Source: Alphaproteobacteria bacterium
Lineage (GTDB): Bacteria; Pseudomonadota; Alphaproteobacteria; CACIAM-22H2
Direction: 5' to 3'
Length of the DNA: 64,000 nt
Assembly (NCBI GenBank): GCA_017308135.1
Contig: JAFKFM010000006.1
Location: 777,118 to 841,117, forward strand
The translations under genes and the position numbers were made by a program. Of the stretch, positions 54,039 to 61,807 are shown piece by piece (positions within the stretch are counted from its first letter, which is position 1; each line of letters starts with the position of its first letter). A model generated the notes under the pieces. It searched no databases and was not told the origin of the DNA. It saw nothing but the letters and a program-made list of their open reading frames with translations.

Positions 54039-54752
54039 ATGGTAACCATCGCTTCCGTGGCCGAAATCGCATCGCTCGCCGGGGACCCCGCGCGTGCGGC
54101 GATGCTGCTCGAATTGATGGACGGGCGCGCGCTGACGTCGGGCGAACTCGCGCGCGCGGCCAATGTCGCGCCGCAGACCGCTAGTGGGCATTTGGCGAAG
54201 CTCGCCAAAGCGGGGCTGGTGACGATCCGCGCGCAGGGGCGGCATCGCTATCATCGGCTGGCGTCGTCGCGCATCGCCGAAATGCTCGAAAGCCTGATGA
54301 AGGTCGCGGCGGAATCGCGCGGTGCTTCGGCTTTGCGCACCGGCCCGCGCGACGCGAATTTGCGCGCCGCGCGCACCTGCTACGACCATATCGCCGGGCG
54401 CTTGGGTGTGGCGCTGGCGGATTCGCTGGTCGAATGCGGCCATGTCGTGCTCGACGACGAATCCGCGCAGGTGACGGAATCGGGCGCGGCGTTCTTCGCG
54501 CGATTGGGCGTCGAAGCTCCGGATGCGTCGCTATTGACTTGCCGCCCGTGCCTCGACTGGAGCGAGCGTCGCTCCCATCTCGCCGGGCGTTTGGGAGCCG
54601 CACTCTGCCGCCATTGCCTGGATCAAGGCTGGGTGCGCCGGTCGCGCGACAGCCGCGTGCTCAGCGTCACACCATCGGGTGTGGCCGCGTTCGACAAACT
54701 GTTCGGCGTGGTGCGCGGCACCGAGTCGCGCCCCTGGCGTTTGAAGGCTTAG
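54039..54752 (+). CDS. ArsR-type winged-helix regulator with two CxxC pairs
   Basis: A 237-residue regulator. The winged-helix domain (about 8-90) has the ArsR look: SLAGDPARAAMLLELMDGRALTSGELARAANVAPQTASGHLAKL (in parts). The long C-terminal half is unusual for ArsR and carries Cys114, Cys133 and two close pairs, Cys168-R-P-Cys171 and Cys190-R-H-Cys193, flanking LDWSERRSHLAGRLG. This family is found beside transporters; the cysteines suggest metal or redox sensing, but that is an inference. It is divergent from the MFS gene and ends 2 bp before the end of the cyclase gene. Confidence 0.88.
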   Translation: MVTIASVAEIASLAGDPARAAMLLELMDGRALTSGELARAANVAPQTASGHLAKLAKAGLVTIRAQGRHRYHRLASSRIAEMLESLMKVAAESRGASALRTGPRDANLRAARTCYDHIAGRLGVALADSLVECGHVVLDDESAQVTESGAAFFARLGVEAPDASLLTCRPCLDWSERRSHLAGRLGAALCRHCLDQGWVRRSRDSRVLSVTPSGVAAFDKLFGVVRGTESRPWRLKA

Positions 54753-54754
54753 GT

Positions 54755-56755
54755 TTACTTCTCCGCCATCGCGAAGATGTCGCCGTTCTCGCCTTCGCGC
54801 AGACGTTCGACATGGTATTGCGCAAGGCTGTCCTCGGGAAAGTCCGCGCAATGTTTCTCGAATGCCGCGAGGGCGTCGGGGCTCTTGTCGCGCATCAGCG
54901 CATAGGCGGCGTTGTAGCTTTGCGTCTGCGCGTCGTTGGCGCGTTCGGGCGACAGCGGTTCGTAGACGTGAATGGGCTCGGTCTTGCCCTTCACGATCAC
55001 GCCGCCGACTTTGCGGAACGGGATGTCGTCGCAGAAATCCTTGGTCTGCTGCGTGACCAGGATGCGCGTCCCGAAATACTTGTTGAGGCCTTCGAGGCGC
55101 GAGGCGGTGTTGACCGCATCGCCCAGCGCCTTGAACTCGAAACGCTCGGTCGAGCCGAAGTTCCCCACATTCGCCTCGGCCGTGTGCACGCCGATGCGCG
55201 TCACGCCGAAATCCACGCCCTTCGCGCGCTCCTCGGCGCGGAAGCGCTCGGAGAACGCGTCGATGTCCAGCGCCGACATCAGCGCCATGCGCGGATGGTC
55301 GGGCTGCGCACGCGGCGCGTTGTACATCGCGTAGATCGCGTCGCCGGTGAACTGGTTGACCGTGCCGCCGTATTTCCATAGCTCCTTGCAGGCGCCGTCG
55401 AGATAGCGGTTGAGCAGATCGGCGAGGTGTTGCGGCGTGATCTTTTCGGAAAGCGTGGTGAAGCCCGCGACATCGGTGAACAGCAGCGACATCGGCCGGC
55501 GGCTGGCGCTGAGCTCGAGCAAGCTCGGGTCCTTGACGATCTCCTTGAGCAGCTCGCCCGAGACGTATTTGCTGAACACGCCTTCGACGAATTTCTTCTG
55601 CTGGCGTTCGGCGCGTCCCGACCACGCGTCGTTGAGCCACATGGCGAGGCCCAAAGCGACGATCGGCTCGGTCAGCGGAATGATGATCGACTTGCCGCCG
55701 AGCCACGCTTCGACCCAATCGGCGAAGGGATAATTGCCGATGAACAGCGACCAGCCCACGGCCCAAAGCGCCACGATGGCGAAGACCCCGCCGGCAAGAC
55801 GCGCCCAGATCGGCACGCCGGTATTGCCGAGGCTCGCACCGATCAAAGCCATGATCGCCAGCGTCGTCACCAGCGGCCAGAACAGCCGGTCTTCGGCCGA
55901 TACGCGGCCTTCCAGCATCTGCGCCAGGATATGCGCTTGGATGATCACCCCGGCCATGCGGTTGTCGCCGCGATCGCGGCCGATCGAAAACGGCGTGCGA
56001 TAGCGGTCGGTCAGCGACAGATCGGCCCCCACCAGCACGATCTTGTCCTTGAACCACGCGTCGGGCAGCAACGCGGCGGCGTGACTGGGGAAGGAGCGGA
56101 ACGGCGGCGTTTCCATATCCGGCTCGCCGCGCCAGGCGATGCGGCGCTGGTCGCGCGGGATCGTCACGCCCAAACGCTCGGCGACGCGCGCCGCGACGTT
56201 GGGCACGTTGATGCCTTCCTTCAAGTCGCGCGCGGGCGGAATGAAACGGATGATGCCGTCGCGGATATCGGGCTCGATATCGGCGAGGCCCCGCCATTCC
56301 GGCTTCACGAAATCGTTGAGATATTCGAGCTGCTCTTCGGTCACGTAGAGCGGCGAGTCCGAATAGCTGATCGCGAAGGGAATTTTCAGCGACGCGAGCG
56401 TCTCGCGCAACATGTCGTCCTTCTCGGGCTCCGTCTCCTGATCGAAGAGCACGTCGATGAGCAGCGCTTTGGCGCCCTTGGCTTCCAAAATGCGCAGCGT
56501 CTTGGCCAGGAATTCGCGATCGACGGGTGAGCGATAGGGGAATTGCGCCAGCGATTCTTCCGTGATCGCGGCCAGCACGATATCCGGGTGCTGCGGCTCG
56601 GGCGGCGACAGATTCGCGATTCGGAAATCGATCGTCCAGCGTTCGGCGGTCGCCAGGAACGGGAAAAGCTGGAAGACCGCGTAGGTCGAGATCGTCGCGA
56701 ACGCCGCGATCAGCAGCGAGGCGACGATACGCTTCGCGTTTTCACCCAGCGCCAT
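54755..56755 (-). CDS. CHASE2-domain adenylate/guanylate cyclase
   Basis: A 666-residue membrane cyclase. The first membrane segment is at about 9-31, the extracytoplasmic CHASE2 sensor at about 35-300 (DIVLAAITEESLAQFPYRSPVDREFLA; FKDKIVLVGADLSLTDRYRTPF), further membrane segments at about 303-400, and the class III catalytic domain at about 420-600. Metal ligands are Asp428 (FTDVAGFTTL) and Asp472 (FTGDAIYAMY), and the transition-state pair is Asn549/Arg553 (GDAVNTASRLE). The usual purine-selecting Lys and Asp/Thr are Gln468 and Lys542, so cAMP versus cGMP is uncertain. A TPR-like tail ends the protein. It is the last gene of the five-gene run. Confidence 0.92.
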   Translation of the reverse strand: MALGENAKRIVASLLIAAFATISTYAVFQLFPFLATAERWTIDFRIANLSPPEPQHPDIVLAAITEESLAQFPYRSPVDREFLAKTLRILEAKGAKALLIDVLFDQETEPEKDDMLRETLASLKIPFAISYSDSPLYVTEEQLEYLNDFVKPEWRGLADIEPDIRDGIIRFIPPARDLKEGINVPNVAARVAERLGVTIPRDQRRIAWRGEPDMETPPFRSFPSHAAALLPDAWFKDKIVLVGADLSLTDRYRTPFSIGRDRGDNRMAGVIIQAHILAQMLEGRVSAEDRLFWPLVTTLAIMALIGASLGNTGVPIWARLAGGVFAIVALWAVGWSLFIGNYPFADWVEAWLGGKSIIIPLTEPIVALGLAMWLNDAWSGRAERQQKKFVEGVFSKYVSGELLKEIVKDPSLLELSASRRPMSLLFTDVAGFTTLSEKITPQHLADLLNRYLDGACKELWKYGGTVNQFTGDAIYAMYNAPRAQPDHPRMALMSALDIDAFSERFRAEERAKGVDFGVTRIGVHTAEANVGNFGSTERFEFKALGDAVNTASRLEGLNKYFGTRILVTQQTKDFCDDIPFRKVGGVIVKGKTEPIHVYEPLSPERANDAQTQSYNAAYALMRDKSPDALAAFEKHCADFPEDSLAQYHVERLREGENGDIFAMAEK

Positions 56756-56784
56756 GTCGCCTTTATTTCCGGTTTGGGGGGTGG

Positions 56785-57489
56785 TTAGCGGGACGCCACG
56801 CGCGCGAGGGCGCGCACCTGATCCTCGCAGCCCTTTTCGAGCATCCAGGCGGCTTGCGCGACCGGATCGGCGAGGGCGGCGGGAATGCGGAACACGACGA
56901 TGGCGGCCGGGTTGCCGCCGACATCGACCTGATAGGTCGTGCCGTCGGAAATGGGAATGCTGGGCGGCAGCGCCAGACGATCCTGATCGATCGGCCAGCT
57001 GCCCTTGGCGCGCCACGAACGATCGGCGGGCTCGATTTTAAGTTCCGTCGCTTCGCCGAAACGCGGGCCCCACAAAACGGCGGCGGCGTCGGCGGGCAAA
57101 CAGCGCGGGCCCGAGCGCGCGACGTCGAGAACCCAAGGCTCGGGCAGGTCGGCGCCTTCGCTGCCCGCGCGCACCACACCGAGCTGGGCCGTGCCGGAGC
57201 CGCGCTGGTTCATCAAATTCTTGAGCGCGTCGCCCATATTCGCCTGCTCGGCCTGACCGGGGGCGGGGCTGTCGTCGTAGGGGCCCTTGAGCTTGATCGT
57301 ACGCCCATCGGCAGCGACCAGCGTGAGGCGCGCACCGGCCGCGAGGGTCAATTTGGCCGTGCCGTCGAGCTTGGCGCCGGGGGCGAGATTCACGCCCTTG
57401 GCGTCCAGCACGACCAATTCATTGGCGCCCGCAAGCGGGGCAGCCAAGAGCAGGGCGGCGGTGAATGCCAGGGCGAGTTTGAAACGCAT
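56785..57489 (-). CDS. Exported protein of unknown function, FecR-like opening
   Basis: A 234-residue protein with a clear signal peptide (LALAFTAALLLAAPLAGA, cleavage near GAN-E). The mature part opens with a repeated beta-strand pattern (GAKLDGTAKLTLAAGARLTLVAADGRTIKLKGPYD) reminiscent of FecR-type periplasmic domains. It has a cysteine at the centre (SGPRCLPAD) and another near the C-terminus (EKGCEDQVRALARV) that could form a disulfide. I would not name a function. It lies 9 bp after the CHAT gene and 29 bp before the cyclase gene, so it is part of the same operon. Confidence 0.8.
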   Translation of the reverse strand: MRFKLALAFTAALLLAAPLAGANELVVLDAKGVNLAPGAKLDGTAKLTLAAGARLTLVAADGRTIKLKGPYDDSPAPGQAEQANMGDALKNLMNQRGSGTAQLGVVRAGSEGADLPEPWVLDVARSGPRCLPADAAAVLWGPRFGEATELKIEPADRSWRAKGSWPIDQDRLALPPSIPISDGTTYQVDVGGNPAAIVVFRIPAALADPVAQAAWMLEKGCEDQVRALARVASR

Positions 57490-57498
57490 GGTGGCAGT

Positions 57499-60489
57499 TT
57501 AGCGCAGTTGGGCGGTTTTGGCATCCCGCGAAGCGCCATCGCCTTGCAGGACGAAAGCCCCCCAGAAATAGGGGTGCGCGGTGGCGGGATCGTCGGCCAG
57601 ACGCATCTGGGCGGCCTGCAGGGCCGGGGCGATGCCGCGTTTCAAATCGCCGCCCAGCCGGTCGAACATGCCGGTGGTCAGCGACACGGTCTGGATGCTG
57701 GGGACCTGCCAATGGGTGACCAGCAGGCCGCGTGCGCCCGCCGCGAAGAAGGCTTCGGCGAGACCGGAGAGCGATTCCCCGCCCAAGCGGTCGCCCGACG
57801 CGGCCGTGTTGCAGGCCGACAGCACGACCAGATCGGCGTCCAGGCGCATCGCGGCGATTTCGGCGGCTTCCAGCAACCCGTCATCGGCGGGGTCGGTCGC
57901 TTCGGCGGCGGGCGGCGTCAGCGCCAAACCGGGCTGGCCCTGGCAGCGCAATTCGCCCGGCAGCAGGCCGTGCGTGGCGAAATACAGCACGCGGTAATCC
58001 GCGAGATTGCGCGCGCGCAGATTGCCGGCATTGGCGTCCGCCCCCAGCAGCAACGCATCGGGCCCCGCGCGCAGGCTCGCCGCCACGCGGCGCACCTCGT
58101 CGGCGGTTTCCGGCAACGGCGCGAGACCGCGGATCATCGCGTTGGGCACGGAACCTTGGCTGCGGCAAACATCGGCGAGCTTGCCGAGCCCATCGCCCGC
58201 CCCGGCGAAAACCGGATTGGCGACGGCGAGCAAAGGCTGCGGTGCCGACGGCTTGGCGGCGAGGGCGCGCATATCCAGGAAGGCGCGCACGGTCGGCGGC
58301 GAGGAAATCGCCATGCGCCGCGCGAGCCACGGGGCGCGCGCGTAATCGTTGGGCGCGGCCGGTGCGGTCGTCAGCACCGAGAACGGCAGGCTGGCGAGCG
58401 GGCCCGTGCCGACGACGAAAAGCTGATCGGTGCGCGCCAGCTCCGCCTCGAACGGTGCCAACAGCGTGCGATAAAGGCGATGCGACAGCGCCAAGTCGAA
58501 CGGCTTCACGCTGCGATCGGTGACCTTGAAGGCTTCACGCAAACTCGCGACGTCTTCGGCGAGCTTGGCGTCGTCGGTGTCGAGGCGCGCCGCGCGTAAA
58601 ACCGACGACGTGACCAGAAACGCGTACGCGCCTTCGGGGCCGGCGACGTAGCTGATCAGCGTCTCGCCCGGGCGCAAGGCTTGGGCAAGGCGGCCCGGTT
58701 CGACCGGCTTGGCGCTGGCAAGGCGCGCATAGCCGGGCGCTTCGCGCTCCATATCGGTTTCGAGCGACGCGATCGTCGCGCGAATCTGCGTCAATTCCTC
58801 GCGTGCTTTGGTCTCGCGCTTCACATCGCGCTGGCGCCCCGGTTCGATCGCCAACTCGATCTGCAAACGGTCGCGGCGCTGCGCCGCGTCGCCGATCAGG
58901 CGCGCGAGTTCGCCAGCACGCCCGCCGCCTTCGGCGATGCGTTCGGTCATGCGCGTGACCGCTTGGCCGCGCGTGCCGTCGCGCAGCATCTGCACGGCGG
59001 CGAACATCTCGGCATAAAGCGCCGCGCGTTCCGTCGCGGTTTCGCGCGCGCGCGCTTCGGCCGCGGCCAGGAACGGCTGCACTTGTTCGAAGGTCAAAGC
59101 GCGCGCCGGGGTTTCGTTCGCGGCGATGGCGAAGGCTTGGCGGTAATTGCCGATCGCTTCGGCGTAGCGGCCTTCGTCGGCCTGGGCGCGGCCCAAATCC
59201 ATCAGCGCCTGGGCGGTGGGCCAGGTCGCGCCGAAAATGCGCGTGCGTTCGGCGGCGGCGTTGGCGAGTAAACGCTCGGCGTTGCGGAAATCGCCGCGCA
59301 AGGCGAGCACGGTGCCAAGCTGGCCCCAGGCTTGCGGGCGCCACCACGCGGGCAGGCCCGGCGTTTGTTCGACGATGCGCCGCGCTTCGACCGCGTAGGT
59401 TTCGGCCGAGGCCAAATCGCCGCCGCGCTGCGCCATGGCGGAAGCGAACATCAGCGCATGCGCGAGTTCGGCTTGCAGGAACACGGTCGACCCGAAGATC
59501 GACGCGGCGTCGCCCGCCGTGTCGAGCGAGGCGGGAATGCCCCCGCCCGCTTGTTCGATCAACGCGCGCCGGCGCGCGATCGCGTCGCGCGCGATCGTCA
59601 GGGCGCGGCCCCAATCGCGCCGATTGGCGGCGTGAAGCCCGAGATAGGTGAGGTAACGCGGATATTCGCCCGGATCGGTCGCCTTCAGCACCAAGGCTTC
59701 GGCGCGGCGGAAATACTCGTCGGCTTCCTCGACGCGGCCTTGATTGGAAATCTCGACCGCCAGCAGCGTCGTCGTCGTGCCGATGCCCGCGTGCTCGGCG
59801 CCCATCGCGCGGATCTGCAAATCGAGCGCTTGGCGATACGCCTTCTCGGCGCCCGCATGGTTGCCCACGCTGTTCTGCACGCGCGCGAGTTCGACGAAAT
59901 CCTGATAGCGCCCGGCGGCGGCCCCGGCGGCGAGTGCCTCGGCACCCAAGCGGCGCTGCAACTCGGTCAGCAACGCGCGCCGGTCATTGGCGGTGAAGGC
60001 TTGCTTGCCCAGCTCGTTCGCGATGCCTTCGGCGAAAGCGGGTGCGGAGCCGGGCGTGCCTTCGCCGACCGCGAGCTTGCCGTCGGCGGACAACGCGGCG
60101 GCGATCCACGGCCAGCCGCCGTCGTTCAGCGCGCAGGTCGCGATCAGCATGTCGCCCGCATCGGGCAGGCGCAGCGTTTCGGGGGCGGGGCAATTGGCGC
60201 GCGCGGTCAGCGAGCGATAGGCGTTCGAATCGGCGAAGGCACGCGCAGGCTCGGCGCGGCGCAGATCGATCGCGGAATGCACGGCGCCCACCGGGCGCTC
60301 GGAGGCACCGCACAGCACGTCCCATACCGGCGTGTCGGTGCGGGCACCCGCGCTGCGGGTTTGCGCGCGGCAGGTTTCATTGGCGCTGGAAAGCCCGACG
60401 CTGGGCGCGTTGCTGCCGCCCGCATTGGTGTTGGCGGCCTGACAGCCCGCCAGCAGCATCAGCGACAGAACGGCCAAGGAAACGCGCAA
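57499..60489 (-). CDS. TPR-CHAT caspase-like lipoprotein
   Basis: A 996-residue protein. The N-terminus is a lipoprotein signal with lipobox LAGC (Cys16), so it should be anchored on the periplasmic side of a membrane. Residues about 180-480 are TPR-like helical repeats (GNHAGAEKAYRQALDL; GDFRNAERLLANAA), followed by a charged coiled region (about 510-590). The C-terminal CHAT domain (about 640-985) has the caspase-like dyad His840 (VLYFATHGLL) and Cys893 (VVLSACNTA), then GLAEAFFAAGARGLLVTHW. Both catalytic residues are intact, so peptidase activity is likely. TTG 60489 follows an AAAGGG ribosome site. It is the central gene of the five-gene operon. Confidence 0.92.
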   Translation of the reverse strand: MRVSLAVLSLMLLAGCQAANTNAGGSNAPSVGLSSANETCRAQTRSAGARTDTPVWDVLCGASERPVGAVHSAIDLRRAEPARAFADSNAYRSLTARANCPAPETLRLPDAGDMLIATCALNDGGWPWIAAALSADGKLAVGEGTPGSAPAFAEGIANELGKQAFTANDRRALLTELQRRLGAEALAAGAAAGRYQDFVELARVQNSVGNHAGAEKAYRQALDLQIRAMGAEHAGIGTTTTLLAVEISNQGRVEEADEYFRRAEALVLKATDPGEYPRYLTYLGLHAANRRDWGRALTIARDAIARRRALIEQAGGGIPASLDTAGDAASIFGSTVFLQAELAHALMFASAMAQRGGDLASAETYAVEARRIVEQTPGLPAWWRPQAWGQLGTVLALRGDFRNAERLLANAAAERTRIFGATWPTAQALMDLGRAQADEGRYAEAIGNYRQAFAIAANETPARALTFEQVQPFLAAAEARARETATERAALYAEMFAAVQMLRDGTRGQAVTRMTERIAEGGGRAGELARLIGDAAQRRDRLQIELAIEPGRQRDVKRETKAREELTQIRATIASLETDMEREAPGYARLASAKPVEPGRLAQALRPGETLISYVAGPEGAYAFLVTSSVLRAARLDTDDAKLAEDVASLREAFKVTDRSVKPFDLALSHRLYRTLLAPFEAELARTDQLFVVGTGPLASLPFSVLTTAPAAPNDYARAPWLARRMAISSPPTVRAFLDMRALAAKPSAPQPLLAVANPVFAGAGDGLGKLADVCRSQGSVPNAMIRGLAPLPETADEVRRVAASLRAGPDALLLGADANAGNLRARNLADYRVLYFATHGLLPGELRCQGQPGLALTPPAAEATDPADDGLLEAAEIAAMRLDADLVVLSACNTAASGDRLGGESLSGLAEAFFAAGARGLLVTHWQVPSIQTVSLTTGMFDRLGGDLKRGIAPALQAAQMRLADDPATAHPYFWGAFVLQGDGASRDAKTAQLR

Positions 60490-60502
60490 ATTCGGAACCC
60501 TT

Positions 60503-61021
60503 TCAGGCTTTGAGCAATTCGGGCGGCAAGCGCCGGCGCGTATAGTCGCACAGCATGCGCACCAGCGCCTTCATCATCGGGTCGGTGATGCCGAAACCTT
60601 CGACCACTTGGGGGCTGGGCAACATCATGCGCGCTTGCTGGTCACGCTGCGTGGGCTCCGGGCCCTGACCGACTTTCGTGCGTTGATCGAAGGGCACGAC
60701 CGCGCGCACATATTCCATCAACGCCGTGAGGATCCGCAGAATATCCGGCGGTAGCGTCATCATTTTTTGCTGCAACTGCATCGAGTTGATGACGACGCAG
60801 ACCGTGTCTTCGCCGGCCACGGCCGTCGCCATGCGCGGGCTGCCGTCCAGGATCGCCATCTCGCCGAACAACGAGCCTTGCGGCAAAGCGGCGACGATCA
60901 CCGGCGCCGCGGCGCCTTTTTTCAAAATCAGGACCTTGCCCGTTTCGATCAAGAACGCTTCAAGGCCGCGATCGCCTTCCTTGAAGATCGGCTGGCCTTT
61001 CTTGAACGTACGCTTATGCAT
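60503..61021 (-). CDS. Stand-alone cyclic-nucleotide-binding protein
   Basis: A 172-residue protein with one cNMP-binding domain (about 1-110). The beta-roll starts KRTFKKGQPIFKEGDRGLEAFLIETGKV, and the phosphate-binding cassette is FGEMAILDGSPRMATAVA with the key Glu54 and Arg63. The remaining ~60 residues are helical and carry no recognisable helix-turn-helix, so this is not a CRP-type regulator. It probably binds cAMP or cGMP made by the cyclase of the same operon and acts by protein contact. It is cytosolic (no signal) and lies 13 bp before the CHAT gene and 12 bp after the preceding gene. Confidence 0.9.
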   Translation of the reverse strand: MHKRTFKKGQPIFKEGDRGLEAFLIETGKVLILKKGAAAPVIVAALPQGSLFGEMAILDGSPRMATAVAGEDTVCVVINSMQLQQKMMTLPPDILRILTALMEYVRAVVPFDQRTKVGQGPEPTQRDQQARMMLPSPQVVEGFGITDPMMKALVRMLCDYTRRRLPPELLKA

Positions 61022-61033
61022 GGGGCGTTCTGT

Positions 61034-61702
61034 TTAAAAGTCTCCCCGGCGGATTTGGAAGACGTCGGGGTTCTGAGGATCGCGAATATACGACAATTGC
61101 AGGACCGGCGCGCCTTCCGGCGGCTTGCCGTCCTGGCCGGTCACATTCGCCAGAACCAGCAATGTGCGGCGGCGCTGGGCATCGTCGCCCGCGAAAACGA
61201 TGATCGACCCGTCGCGCTGCTGGGCGTTGGCGACGACCGTATCGGGCTTATAGCCTTGGCCGGCGAAATAGCCCTGCAACTGGCGCGCGGCGCCAAGCGC
61301 TTGTTCGGGCTTGAAGCTCGGGTTTATGGCACCACCCCAGGTCACCGTGACTTGGACCAGTTGCTTGGTGCGATAGCCGATCACATAGGCGACGACGCCT
61401 TGTCCCGTATTCGGCAGCAAATCATTGACTTGGATCGATAAAACCGTGGTCCGCTCGACCGCGTTCTCGGTCGTTTCAATTTTGTCGACGGCGGCGGGGA
61501 AGTCGCGGCGGATCGCTTGGCGCACTTGATCGGCGGTCATGCCGAAATTGGCGCTTCGAAACCCGGTCAGCTTGAACTCTTCCGCAGCCGCCGGTGCAGC
61601 CGGGCGCGCAGCTGGGGCCGGCTGTTGCTGGCTCAACGCCGGATATGCGAAAACTGGAAAAATTGCCGTTGCCAGGGACAACAGCCGGAAAAATTGCCGC
61701 AT
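61034..61702 (-). CDS. Exported protein of unknown function, first gene of CHAT operon
   Basis: About 222 residues. The N-terminal signal (FFRLLSLATAIFPVFAYPALS, cleavage near ALS-Q) is followed by an Ala/Pro-rich linker. A domain then begins FKLTGFRSANFGMTADQVRQAIRRDF, a pattern seen in small periplasmic proteins but not one I can name. ATG 61702 is used; a TTG five codons upstream (61717) has a GAGG ribosome site and is a fair alternative. It opens the five-gene minus-strand run and is divergent from tpsB. Confidence 0.78.
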   Translation of the reverse strand: MRQFFRLLSLATAIFPVFAYPALSQQQPAPAARPAAPAAAEEFKLTGFRSANFGMTADQVRQAIRRDFPAAVDKIETTENAVERTTVLSIQVNDLLPNTGQGVVAYVIGYRTKQLVQVTVTWGGAINPSFKPEQALGAARQLQGYFAGQGYKPDTVVANAQQRDGSIIVFAGDDAQRRRTLLVLANVTGQDGKPPEGAPVLQLSYIRDPQNPDVFQIRRGDF

Positions 61703-61728
61703 CGATGATTGACCCAATTAGCCTCGCC

Positions 61729-61807
61729 GTTTGGAGGATGGTTGATTCCTCCTTGTGTAACAAGGAGATTCTCCTCCATTCCGAATCAGTATAAACGCAC
61801 AAGGAAG
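61729..61807 (+). promoter_or_regulatory. tpsB leader with competing hairpins
   Basis: The leader is much more AT-rich than its surroundings. CTCCTTG (61749-61755) pairs perfectly with CAAGGAG (61761-61767) over a 5-base loop. The same GGAG (61764-61767) can instead pair with CTCC (61771-61774). A GGAGG at 61734-61738 and a second CCTCC at 61773-61777 add more options. These look like mutually exclusive folds around ribosome-site-like sequences. Confidence 0.45.

Noticed and set aside
54755..57016. A longer cyclase starting at 57016
   Set aside because: The extra 87 residues overlap the upstream exported-protein gene and lack family similarity; ATG 56755 gives the normal membrane-anchored N-terminus.
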